Below, in pieces: positions 26,344-34,537 of a DNA stretch of 64,000 bases. How positions within the stretch are numbered: the first letter of the stretch is position 1; every line of letters begins with the position of its first letter. This DNA is from Ohtaekwangia sp. (lineage in GTDB: Bacteria; Bacteroidota; Bacteroidia; Cytophagales; Cyclobacteriaceae). A program made the position numbers and the translations under genes. The stretch lies in NCBI GenBank assembly GCA_021155195.1, contig JAJNPV010000037.1, forward strand, positions 248,001 through 312,000. The letters run 5' to 3'. The notes beneath the pieces were generated by a model. That model had not been told where the DNA came from, did not search any database, and saw only the letters and a program-made list of their open reading frames with translations.

Positions 26344-27885
26344 TTAAAAAATTAATGAGTTCTTCATTCTGATAAGTTCTTCTTTAACAGCTTGAATCAG
26401 TTTATACTTGGGTTGATCATCTGCAAAAGTGGGAATAACTTTTCTTAACTCTTGATAAAAACTTAAGGTAGTTGAAGACAGCCTTGGCTGGCATTGCAAA
26501 TAGTCAATGGCTTGCAATAGTGTAATGGCTTGTATGGTAAGTACATCCCAGGTGTTATCAAGTACGCGTTTGGTGAGCAACGCAGCGTTGCAGCCCATGC
26601 TTACTATATCTTGATTGTCGTTGTTGTTAGGGATGCTATGCAGATACATTGGATAAGACAGTGTTTGATTTTCAGCAGTAGTGGAGGTGGCTGTAAACTG
26701 AATGCCTTGCATACCAAAATTTAATCCTAGCTGCCCGAGATTTACAAAAGGTGGAAGTTTTTGATTAAGTTTATCATTGAGCAAATAATTTAATTGTCGT
26801 TCGGCCAACATACAAAGCTTGGTTGTTACAATTTTGAGTTTATCCATTTCCAGTGAAATGTAATCGCCATGAAAATTTCCACCGTGATAAACATTTTTTT
26901 GATGATGATCGATTATCGGATTATCATTGACCGAGTTGACCTCGTCCAACAGAATTTTCTCCGACTGAATAATTGTATCGTAAATAGGCCCTAAAATTTG
27001 CGGCACGCAGCGCAATGAATAGTACTCCTGTACTTTGTCTGTGAACACTGCCTCTTCAATCCTTTTATGATAGAGATGATCCTGACGTTGGCGAATCAGT
27101 TTGCTATCAGCTAGCCAGATGCGCATCCCTTCCGCTACTTTAGCTTGCCCCTCGTGGTGTTTCACATGGTTTAAGTGCAATGAAAAATGATCATCAAAAG
27201 ATTTCATCAACTCATTAGTGATGGAGGAAAGAATGACTGATACCTGAAGAATCTTCTTTGCTTCAATCATGTTGACCAGCCCAACGCCTGTCATGGCCGA
27301 GGTACCATTCATCAGGGCTAATCCTTCACGTAAATGAATGGTTAGTGGGCGAATGCCTTTTTGTGCGAAAGCTTTTTTAGCAGAAAGCATTTTTCCTTGC
27401 ATGAACACTTCACCTTCACCAATCAGGTTAAGGGCAAGGTGCGCCAGCTGAACCAGATCGCCACTGGCGCCCACACCTCCGCGCTCAAAAATGCAAGGCG
27501 ATATTTCTGCGTTAAGCAAATCTTTGATCAGGATAACCGTATCAGGATGAATGCCCGATGCCGCTTGCATTAAACTATTGAGCCGTGCCAGCATTGTAGC
27601 GCGAGCCAGCGCTTCTCCAAATGGTTGTCCGCTGCCCGAACTATGGCTACGAATCAAGTTAAGTTGAAGCTGATGTTGCTCACTTTCGTTGATTTTGTAT
27701 TGCGCCATCGGCCCAAAGCCGGTGTTGATGCCATAAATAATCTTGTCCTTCGCATAGTGAACCAGAAAATCGTAGTTAGCTGTTACCGCTTGCAGTGCCT
27801 CTGAATCCAATTCGATGGTTTCATATCCATAAACAATTTCCTCAATGTCTTTAATTGGCAAAGGGTTGCCACCTACATATATCAT
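26344..27885 (-). CDS. Tyrosine ammonia-lyase (HAL/PAL family)
   Basis: The 513-residue lyase has the 'GGVGASGDLVQL' motif; Ala140-Ser141-Gly142 form the MIO cofactor. 'GINTGFGP' and 'FGMQGIQFTATSTTAE' are also intact. The substrate-selectivity segment reads 'LIRSHSSGSG' (His81), which agrees with my memory of the characterised Flavobacterium johnsoniae TAL, and the overall resemblance to that protein is strong. It removes ammonia from tyrosine to give p-coumarate, the aromatic starter of flexirubins. It is the first gene of the 25-kb - strand run. Histidine ammonia-lyase activity is less likely because no hut genes are nearby. Confidence 0.88.
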   Translation of the reverse strand: MIYVGGNPLPIKDIEEIVYGYETIELDSEALQAVTANYDFLVHYAKDKIIYGINTGFGPMAQYKINESEQHQLQLNLIRSHSSGSGQPFGEALARATMLARLNSLMQAASGIHPDTVILIKDLLNAEISPCIFERGGVGASGDLVQLAHLALNLIGEGEVFMQGKMLSAKKAFAQKGIRPLTIHLREGLALMNGTSAMTGVGLVNMIEAKKILQVSVILSSITNELMKSFDDHFSLHLNHVKHHEGQAKVAEGMRIWLADSKLIRQRQDHLYHKRIEEAVFTDKVQEYYSLRCVPQILGPIYDTIIQSEKILLDEVNSVNDNPIIDHHQKNVYHGGNFHGDYISLEMDKLKIVTTKLCMLAERQLNYLLNDKLNQKLPPFVNLGQLGLNFGMQGIQFTATSTTAENQTLSYPMYLHSIPNNNDNQDIVSMGCNAALLTKRVLDNTWDVLTIQAITLLQAIDYLQCQPRLSSTTLSFYQELRKVIPTFADDQPKYKLIQAVKEELIRMKNSLIF

Positions 27886-28009
27886 AACTGCAAACTAATA
27901 AACCCCCAACTTAACTCACACATCGATCAAATCGAAATCAAATAAGAAATGGTTCACTCCGAGCTTATCCTCAAAATGTCCTAAATTGCGGCCTTTATTT
28001 TAGTGAGAA

Positions 28010-31000
28010 GTGAGTAAATACAGAGAATTTAAGGAATTGAACCTCGCCCAGGTGGCCTCAGAAATGCTAACCTTTTGGAAAGAGGAAAAGATTTTTGAGA
28101 AATCAGTTAGCAACCGCGAAGGAAGTCCAACTTTTACCTTTTATGAAGGCCCTCCTTCAGCCAATGGAACGCCCGGTATTCACCATGTAATGGCGCGTAC
28201 GGTAAAGGATATTTTTTGCCGGTTCAAAACATTGCAAGGCTTTCAGGTTAATCGCAAAGGGGGTTGGGACACACACGGTCTGCCGGTTGAATTGCAGGTG
28301 GAGAAAGAGTTGGGCATTACGAAAGATGACATCGGTAAAAAAATTTCAGTAGAAGAATATAATACGAAGTGCCGCGAAACGGTAATGAAGTATAAAGATC
28401 AGTGGGATGATCTTACGCTGAAGATGGGCTATTGGGTAGATTTGGATAAGCCTTACATCACCTACGAGAAAGAATACATTGAATCACTTTGGTGGATATT
28501 GAAGCAGTTGTACGATAAGAAGTTGTTGTACAAAGGCTATACGATTCAGCCCTACTCACCCGCGGCAGGTACTGGTTTAAGTTCACATGAATTGAATTTG
28601 CCGGGCTGTTACAAGGATGTCAAAGACACTTCGGTAGTAGCGCAGTTTAAAGTGAAGCGAGATTCGAATTCGGAGTTTTTATTTAATACTGTTCTGGGTG
28701 ATGTGTTTATCCTTGCATGGACAACAACTCCTTGGACACTTCCGTCCAATACGGCATTGGCTGTTGGCGAGAAGATAAAGTATGTTTTAGTTAGCTCGTT
28801 CAATCAATATACCCATAAGCCAGTTCATGTCGTTTTAGCGAAAGATCTGTTTGCAAAATATTTTTCTGACAAGAACAAAGAGTTAAAACTTCAGGATTAT
28901 AAAGCTGGGGATAAAAACATCCCATTTGAAGTTGTTCAGGAATTTACGGGTAAGGATCTTGTTGGTATCTGTTACGAACAACTGATGCCTTACTTGCAAC
29001 CGTTCTATGATGCGGATAAAGCATTTCAGGTTGTAGCCGGTGATTTTGTAACTACCGAAGATGGAACGGGCGTAGTACACATCTCACCCACCTTTGGTGC
29101 CGATGACTTTAGAGTGGCAAAGCAGAATGGTATTCCTGCTATGACCATCAAAGACGAATTGGATAATGAAGTACCGGTGGTAGATCGTAAAGGAAAGTTT
29201 ATTTCTGTAATCGGTGAGAAGTTAAAAGAAGGAGTAGCTCAATTCAATATTAAAACGCATAAGCCGCTTGGCGCTGATGATTTTTACGTAAAGAATTATA
29301 CGAATGAAGATGAAAGCAATCCGGATTATAAAAATACGGATGTAATCATCTCAATTATTCTTAAAGAAGAAAACAAAGCATTTAAGGTAGAGAAGTATGA
29401 ACATACTTACCCGCATTGCTGGCGCACCGATAAACCAGTGTTATATTATCCGTTAGATAGTTGGTTTATTAAAACCACTGCGTTGAAAGATAAGATGGTA
29501 GCCCTAAACAAAACCATCAATTGGAAACCGGAATCAACAGGTATTGGAAGATTTGGAAATTGGTTGGAAAATTTAGTTGATTGGAATTTATCACGCTCGC
29601 GCTATTGGGGCACACCACTTCCTATTTGGAGATCGAAAGATGGCAAAGAAGAGATTTGTATTGGTTCAATCGAGCAACTGACAAAGGAAGTTGAGAAGGC
29701 CAATGCAGCTGGAATTAAAAATAAGGTGACAATTGACAATGGACAATTGACAATTGACCTTCATCGCCCTTACGTAGATGAGATTACCCTCGTAAGCCCA
29801 AGCGGCCAGCCGATGTTTCGCGAGGCAGATTTAATAGATGTTTGGTTCGATTCAGGTGCTATGCCGTATGCGCAATGGCATTATCCGTTTGAGAATAAAG
29901 AAATTTTCGAAAAGAATTATCCTGCAGATTTTATCGCAGAAGGTGTAGATCAAACCCGCGGTTGGTTCTTTACACTTCACGCGATTGCCACCATGCTCAG
30001 CGAAAGCAGTGACGAAGTGAAAGCCGTGAACAAGAAAGTGGGTAACGGTGGCGTAGCTTTCAAAAATGTTATCTCCAATGGCTTGGTGCTGGACAAGAGT
30101 GGAAACAAAATGTCGAAGAGCAAGGGCAATGTGGTAAATCCATTTGAGACGCTTGCAAAGTATGGGCCTGATGTAGTGCGCTGGTACATGATGGAAAATG
30201 CACCGCCTTGGGATAACCTCAAATTTGATTTTGATGGGATCGTAGAAACGCAACGAAGATTTTTCGGAACACTTATCAACACCTATTCATTCTTTGTGTT
30301 GTATGCCAATATCGATGGGTTTATTAAGGATGAGATGAACAATGTTCCGTATGATAAATTGGCACCGCTTGACAAATGGATCATCACTAAAGAGCAGTCT
30401 TTAATTGAAGAAGTTACAACTGCTTATAATGAGTATGAGCCGACAAAGGCTGCCCGCGCCATTCAGGATTTTGTGAATGATCATGTCTCTAATTGGTATG
30501 TGCGTTTGAATAGAAAACGTTTCTGGCAGCCTACTTCAGAAAAAATTTCTACGGGTGCGCCAGTATTAAGTGATGATAAGCGAGCTGCGTACGAGACATT
30601 GTACGAATGTTTAATGGTAACAGCGCAATTGATGGCGCCTATCGCGCCATTCTTTAGCGAATGGTTGTATAAAAATCTTACTGATAACATTCGTAGCAGG
30701 GCAAAAGAGTTCAACACACCGCTTCAGTTTGAGTCGATTCATCATACCTTGATGATTAAGGCAGATGCTAATCGCAAAGATTTAGAATTGGAGAAATCAA
30801 TGGATTATGCTCAACGAATTTGTTCACTCGTGCATTCAATTCGTAAGAATAGTAAGGTGAAAGTGCGCACACCACTTCAAAAAGTATTGTTGCCTGTGTT
30901 GGATGAAAAATTTGCTCAACGTGTGAAAAGCGTGGAGGCGATTATCAAAGCGGAAGTGAATGTTAAGGAAATACAATACATAGATGATGCCAGCGGCTTA

Positions 31001-31516
31001 TTAGTAAAAAAGGTAAAGCCGAATTTTGCCAAACTTGGAAAACAGTATGGACCAAAAATGAAAGAGGTTTCGGCTGTAATAAATTCTTTGACGAAAGAAG
31101 ATATTCAGGCAATTGAAAAGAGTGGAACATTGGCAAAAGATGGATTTGATTTAGTTTTGGAAGATGTCTTGATTTCATCTGAGGACATTCCAGGATGGGC
31201 CGTTGCATCTGAGGGTGGATTAACAGTAGCATTAGATATTACACTTACCGAAGAATTGAAACGTGAAGGTATTGCACGTGATTTTGTAAATCGGGTGCAA
31301 AATCTCCGCAAGGATATGGGCTTAGCCGTTCTTGATAAAATTACAATTGAGGTAGAGAAAAATGGAGAAGCGGTCTCGTCTGCGCTTACTGAACACAAAG
31401 AATATATCCGTACCGAAACACAAGCCCTTACATTGGAGTTAAAGGAGCAGGTAACGAATGCAACTGAGGTGGAAATGGATGAGTTTATGCTAAAATTAAA
31501 AATCACGGTCAATTAG
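28010..31516 (+). CDS. ileS: Isoleucyl-tRNA synthetase
   Basis: The 1168-residue class Ia synthetase starts at GTG 28010. The HIGH-type motif lies in 'PSANGTPGIHHVMAR', the editing domain follows (about 200-450), and the second signature is 'NKMSKSKGN'. It charges tRNA-Ile and edits Val-tRNA. Around residues 573-584 there is an extra peptide (K-V-T-I-D-N-G-Q-L-T-I-D) encoded by a short repeat that looks inserted in frame. A divergent 124-bp gap separates it from the pigment cluster; lspA follows 22 bp later. Confidence 0.97.
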   Translation: MSKYREFKELNLAQVASEMLTFWKEEKIFEKSVSNREGSPTFTFYEGPPSANGTPGIHHVMARTVKDIFCRFKTLQGFQVNRKGGWDTHGLPVELQVEKELGITKDDIGKKISVEEYNTKCRETVMKYKDQWDDLTLKMGYWVDLDKPYITYEKEYIESLWWILKQLYDKKLLYKGYTIQPYSPAAGTGLSSHELNLPGCYKDVKDTSVVAQFKVKRDSNSEFLFNTVLGDVFILAWTTTPWTLPSNTALAVGEKIKYVLVSSFNQYTHKPVHVVLAKDLFAKYFSDKNKELKLQDYKAGDKNIPFEVVQEFTGKDLVGICYEQLMPYLQPFYDADKAFQVVAGDFVTTEDGTGVVHISPTFGADDFRVAKQNGIPAMTIKDELDNEVPVVDRKGKFISVIGEKLKEGVAQFNIKTHKPLGADDFYVKNYTNEDESNPDYKNTDVIISIILKEENKAFKVEKYEHTYPHCWRTDKPVLYYPLDSWFIKTTALKDKMVALNKTINWKPESTGIGRFGNWLENLVDWNLSRSRYWGTPLPIWRSKDGKEEICIGSIEQLTKEVEKANAAGIKNKVTIDNGQLTIDLHRPYVDEITLVSPSGQPMFREADLIDVWFDSGAMPYAQWHYPFENKEIFEKNYPADFIAEGVDQTRGWFFTLHAIATMLSESSDEVKAVNKKVGNGGVAFKNVISNGLVLDKSGNKMSKSKGNVVNPFETLAKYGPDVVRWYMMENAPPWDNLKFDFDGIVETQRRFFGTLINTYSFFVLYANIDGFIKDEMNNVPYDKLAPLDKWIITKEQSLIEEVTTAYNEYEPTKAARAIQDFVNDHVSNWYVRLNRKRFWQPTSEKISTGAPVLSDDKRAAYETLYECLMVTAQLMAPIAPFFSEWLYKNLTDNIRSRAKEFNTPLQFESIHHTLMIKADANRKDLELEKSMDYAQRICSLVHSIRKNSKVKVRTPLQKVLLPVLDEKFAQRVKSVEAIIKAEVNVKEIQYIDDASGLLVKKVKPNFAKLGKQYGPKMKEVSAVINSLTKEDIQAIEKSGTLAKDGFDLVLEDVLISSEDIPGWAVASEGGLTVALDITLTEELKREGIARDFVNRVQNLRKDMGLAVLDKITIEVEKNGEAVSSALTEHKEYIRTETQALTLELKEQVTNATEVEMDEFMLKLKITVN
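29727..29758 (+). repeat. CAATTG-type short repeat inside ileS
   Basis: The sequence consists of near-copies of TGACAATTGACAATGG-type units around palindromic CAATTG, within the ileS frame. Such CAATTGACAATGGACAATTGAC-like repeats are scattered in many Bacteroidota genomes as I recall. It keeps the frame and adds about 12 residues before 'DLHRPYVDE', which is conserved IleS sequence. Confidence 0.6.
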
Positions 31517-31538
31517 GCTTACGCTGAATAGAGAAGAG

Positions 31539-32252
31539 ATGAATTATAAAAAGTATTTTTTGATTGTGTTGGCTGTGATTCTGATTGACCAGACCACTAA
31601 ACTGTTGGTGTATAACTATATGTACATCCATCAGGAGATAAATGTTTTGGGCACTTGGTTCCGGTTGCATTACTTACTTAATCCGGGAATGGCGTTTGGT
31701 ATTCGTTGGGAAAGTGAATTTGGGAAACTAGCACTTACCATCTTTCGTGTTTTTGCCATGGCCGGAATTACCTACTATCTGTATAAGATGATCAGCAAGC
31801 GTGCCCATAGTGGGTTTCTATTTTGCCTTGCACTGATTTTGGGAGGGGCCATAGGCAATGTGATTGATAGTATTTTTTATGGCGTGTTCCTGAACAATGC
31901 TCCGCTGGAGTCACCTTCGCCTTGGTTTCATGGGCAGGTGATTGATATGTTGTATTTCCCACTATTTGATTTTTATTGGCCGGAATGGGTGCCACTTAAA
32001 GGTGGCCAATATTTTGAGTTCTTTAGTCCGGTGTTCAACATTGCGGATTCTTCCATATTTATGGGCGTAGTGATCATTCTTTTTTCGCAGAAACGTTTCT
32101 TTAAAGAAGAATTGGGAGATAGCTCTGTACACATTGCGAGTATCGAGCAACCTGAAATTCCTTTTATCTCCACAAATGAATCACAGCCCCATTCTTCCGA
32201 TCAAGTTTCTGATTCTGAGAATGAACAAACATCGCGTGTTGCTGGTGAATAG
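31539..32252 (+). CDS. lspA: Lipoprotein signal peptidase II
   Basis: The 237-residue inner-membrane protease has four membrane helices. The two catalytic Asp are in 'GNVIDSIFYG' and 'FNIADSSIFMG', and 'LNPGMAFG' matches the conserved N-terminal region. It cuts the signal peptide of prolipoproteins before the lipidated Cys; several such substrates are in this window (13294, 40889, 42243, 56011). An insert of about 25 residues between the Asp motifs and a C-terminal tail rich in Ser, Glu and Gln make it longer than E. coli LspA (164), as is usual in this phylum. A clear AGAAGAG ribosome site precedes ATG 31539. Confidence 0.95.
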   Translation: MNYKKYFLIVLAVILIDQTTKLLVYNYMYIHQEINVLGTWFRLHYLLNPGMAFGIRWESEFGKLALTIFRVFAMAGITYYLYKMISKRAHSGFLFCLALILGGAIGNVIDSIFYGVFLNNAPLESPSPWFHGQVIDMLYFPLFDFYWPEWVPLKGGQYFEFFSPVFNIADSSIFMGVVIILFSQKRFFKEELGDSSVHIASIEQPEIPFISTNESQPHSSDQVSDSENEQTSRVAGE

Positions 32253-32332
32253 TATTTTAATTTAGATGGCAAGTAAGGTAATTATGCCAATGGGTTGCGA
32301 TTCTCGCTTGAACCTGCGATCTTTTGTCATTC

Positions 32333-33862
32333 ATGAAGAAAGCATCCGCCAAACGTATTCCTAAAGAAATCCTTGATCTCATTCGCGAACAATTAACGCG
32401 GTCCGGTTTTCACGAATCTGTAGGAACCGGACGATGGAGTTTTATTCATGGCCTTCAGAAGGCAGTGAAGGACTTTATTAAGACAACTCCAGCGCTTGAT
32501 CCACAATTGACTCTTAGTTATCCCCAAGGTCCGTCTGAAGATTTACTGCGCAGAGCATTCAATTTAAAAAGTCCACCAGGGGCTACACAATCTCTTCGCA
32601 ATCTCTTAAGTCTCTTTGCAACGCAAAATAAATTGGATTGGAATAGCTTAATCAATGAGCAATTTTCAACAAAATATAAAAGTTTGCTTGATGTTGATGC
32701 AGACGATGCAGTTGATCAGGATTCGGTAAAAGCGATTGACCCGAATAACATGGAGTCATTCGCTAATAAAATAGCCAATGTTCTTTTCGAAAAACTTTCC
32801 GGCAAAGAAATGGATTTTGTGAAAGAGCAGATGGATGACGAGAAGTTGGTTCGTGCAGCTACCGAGGAAATTGCAGGCCTGTACGTCCCTTCATTGAACG
32901 ATCCCTCAAAGCCGGAATTTCCACCACGTCCTTTTTATGAACCTCGGTTTCCGGCATCGAATACGTATCGGGTAGATGTGCCTGGTTTTAGCAATGTTTG
33001 GTTGAAAGATGAAAGCACGAACCCCACAGGCACACACAAGGCGCGCATGGCCTGGGAGGTTTTAATCAAAGCGAAGCGATATAATATTAAAGAAGTATCC
33101 ATCATTTCTTCAGGAAGTGCAGCGGCAGCGATTCAGCACTTTTTCAATTTGTTTAAAGTAAACACCAAGTTGAAAGTGTTGATGGACAATCGGATTAAAC
33201 CCAACATAAAGGAAGCCCTTCGGCAAATGGGCTGCGAAGTGTACGAAACAGATTTGAGCAAAGAATCTCTTTCGAGTAAGGAGATAAAAGAATTAACAAA
33301 CAATAAGGAAGGTATTGATATTACTTACCGTGAAATCCTGGATCGGTTTAACGACAATTATTACGACTGGCTTTCATACGAAGTATTAAATGAAAATCCA
33401 GCGTATTGCTTTGTTCCGTTTGGCACGGGCGACTTGTTTGTAAATATTTTAATTATTGCCGAGCGTGAGTTTAACAACAGCATCTACAAACACGATCCAC
33501 GCTTTTTGGGAGATATAAAAAAAATAAGTGCATGTAATTTTATGGGCGCCACCACCCGCGATGCCAACTCGCGCATGGATAAATTGTTCTCTTACTATTT
33601 ACCCTCGCTAGATGATTATCAATTTTATATCAACTCATTGATTCAAAATGAGCGCATCGGCAATCTTTCAGGCATTTTAGATGTGGATGAGAATTATATT
33701 GAAGAAGCGCTGGATATTAGCAAGAAGCATTCTATCCGATGCGAGCCTTCTGGTATTGCTGGTTTGGCGCTGTTACTTCAGATGAAAGATGAATTGCCAC
33801 GCGATGAGAAAATTCTAATTGTTAATACAGGATCCACTATCTATCCAGGCAAGGGTAATTAA
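32333..33862 (+). CDS. Fold-type II PLP enzyme with a long N-terminal extension (threonine synthase/cysteine synthase superfamily)
   Basis: I place the start at ATG 32333; a TTG 9 bp earlier is possible. Residues ~1-205 have no family I can name and include an acidic stretch 'DVDADDAVDQD'. From ~215 the PLP domain appears: 'LKDESTNPTGTHKARMA' with the Schiff-base Lys, 'SSGSAAAAIQ' as substrate loop, 'FGTGDLF' as phosphate loop and 'VNTGSTIY' at the end. The superfamily acts on serine/threonine-like substrates. No thrABC or cys genes are nearby, so the reaction is unknown. Confidence 0.8.
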   Translation: MKKASAKRIPKEILDLIREQLTRSGFHESVGTGRWSFIHGLQKAVKDFIKTTPALDPQLTLSYPQGPSEDLLRRAFNLKSPPGATQSLRNLLSLFATQNKLDWNSLINEQFSTKYKSLLDVDADDAVDQDSVKAIDPNNMESFANKIANVLFEKLSGKEMDFVKEQMDDEKLVRAATEEIAGLYVPSLNDPSKPEFPPRPFYEPRFPASNTYRVDVPGFSNVWLKDESTNPTGTHKARMAWEVLIKAKRYNIKEVSIISSGSAAAAIQHFFNLFKVNTKLKVLMDNRIKPNIKEALRQMGCEVYETDLSKESLSSKEIKELTNNKEGIDITYREILDRFNDNYYDWLSYEVLNENPAYCFVPFGTGDLFVNILIIAEREFNNSIYKHDPRFLGDIKKISACNFMGATTRDANSRMDKLFSYYLPSLDDYQFYINSLIQNERIGNLSGILDVDENYIEEALDISKKHSIRCEPSGIAGLALLLQMKDELPRDEKILIVNTGSTIYPGKGN

Positions 33863-33917
33863 GCCAAAACTATTATTGGCAGAACTTCTGAGATTCCTTT
33901 CAGGAAATTAGCTGCCT

Positions 33918-33995
33918 ATGAGCTCACGTGGTATTGTGCAGATTATCGGAATAATTGTCGCCCTGCTAATCATTCTGCTTTTCTATCAGATATAA
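33918..33995 (+). CDS. Possible 25-residue single-helix membrane peptide
   Basis: ATG 33918 opens a frame M-S-S-R-G-I-V-Q-I-I-G-I-I-V-A-L-L-I-I-L-L-F-Y-Q-I then TAA. Nearly all of it is one hydrophobic helix after a short polar start, a pattern common among real bacterial small membrane proteins. The ribosome site is weak (AGGAAATTAGCTGCCT). It fills most of the 180-bp gap before the GAF reductase gene. Chance ORFs of this size are frequent. Confidence 0.35.
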   Translation: MSSRGIVQIIGIIVALLIILLFYQI

Positions 33996-34017
33996 CCCTA
34001 TTCCAACTGCCTTTTCC

Positions 34018-34025
34018 TAATTTTG
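34018..34025 (+). promoter_or_regulatory. Candidate Bacteroidota -7 promoter element (TAATTTTG)
   Basis: TAATTTTG matches the phylum's -7 consensus TAnnTTTG exactly and ends 17 bp before the ATG of the GAF reductase gene. No convincing -33 TTG lies at the usual distance upstream, so it is only a candidate. Confidence 0.4.
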
Positions 34026-34042
34026 TGGTTCATTATTAAGAC

Positions 34043-34525
34043 ATGGCAGAAAATCTGATTATCTCTTTATCCGCTGATAAAACTTCCAAGTATCAAACGC
34101 TAATACCCCAAATAGCGGCACTCGTTACTGGCGAGCCGGATGTAATAGCAAATCTTTCAAACATTGCGGCAGCGCTTAATCAAACCATGAAATTTTTCTG
34201 GGTGGGTTTTTATTTAGTGAAAAATAATGAGTTGGTATTGGGTCCTTTTCAGGGGCCGATTGCCTGCACGCGCATCGCCTTAGGGAAAGGGGTGTGTGGC
34301 ACCAGTTGGAAAGAAAAGAAAACAATTATTGTTCCCAATGTGGATGAGTTTCCTGGGCATATTGCTTGTAGCTCAGCTTCCAAGTCAGAAATTGTTTTAC
34401 CTGCATTTAAAAATGGTGAGGTAGCGCTTGTATTGGATGTGGATAGTGATTCCTTAAATGACTTTGACGAAATTGATGAGTTGCACTTAAAGCAGGTGAT
34501 GGCAATCATCGAAGAGTTTATCTGA
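34043..34525 (+). CDS. msrC: Free methionine-(R)-sulfoxide reductase (GAF domain)
   Basis: A 160-residue single GAF domain with the three Cys of the fRMsr family: 'GPIACTRI', 'GKGVCG' and 'HIACSSASKSEIV'. These carry the catalytic and resolving thiols. It reduces free Met-R-sulfoxide in the cytoplasm with thioredoxin. The MutS-like gene starts 13 bp after its stop, so both are probably transcribed together from the promoter candidate upstream. Confidence 0.93.
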   Translation: MAENLIISLSADKTSKYQTLIPQIAALVTGEPDVIANLSNIAAALNQTMKFFWVGFYLVKNNELVLGPFQGPIACTRIALGKGVCGTSWKEKKTIIVPNVDEFPGHIACSSASKSEIVLPAFKNGEVALVLDVDSDSLNDFDEIDELHLKQVMAIIEEFI

Positions 34526-34537
34526 TCCGTTTTTAGT

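Noticed and set aside
27886..28009. Promoters for the TAL operon and ileS in the divergent gap
   Set aside because: Only 7-of-8 matches to TAnnTTTG (TTAGTTTG on the - strand, TATTTTAG on the + strand) and no -33 element at the right distance.
30963..31512. Minus-strand ORFs opposite ileS
   Set aside because: Low-complexity shadows of a well-conserved essential gene.
33863..33880. GCCAA...TTGGC hairpin after the PLP enzyme gene
   Set aside because: Five-base-pair stem with no T-run.
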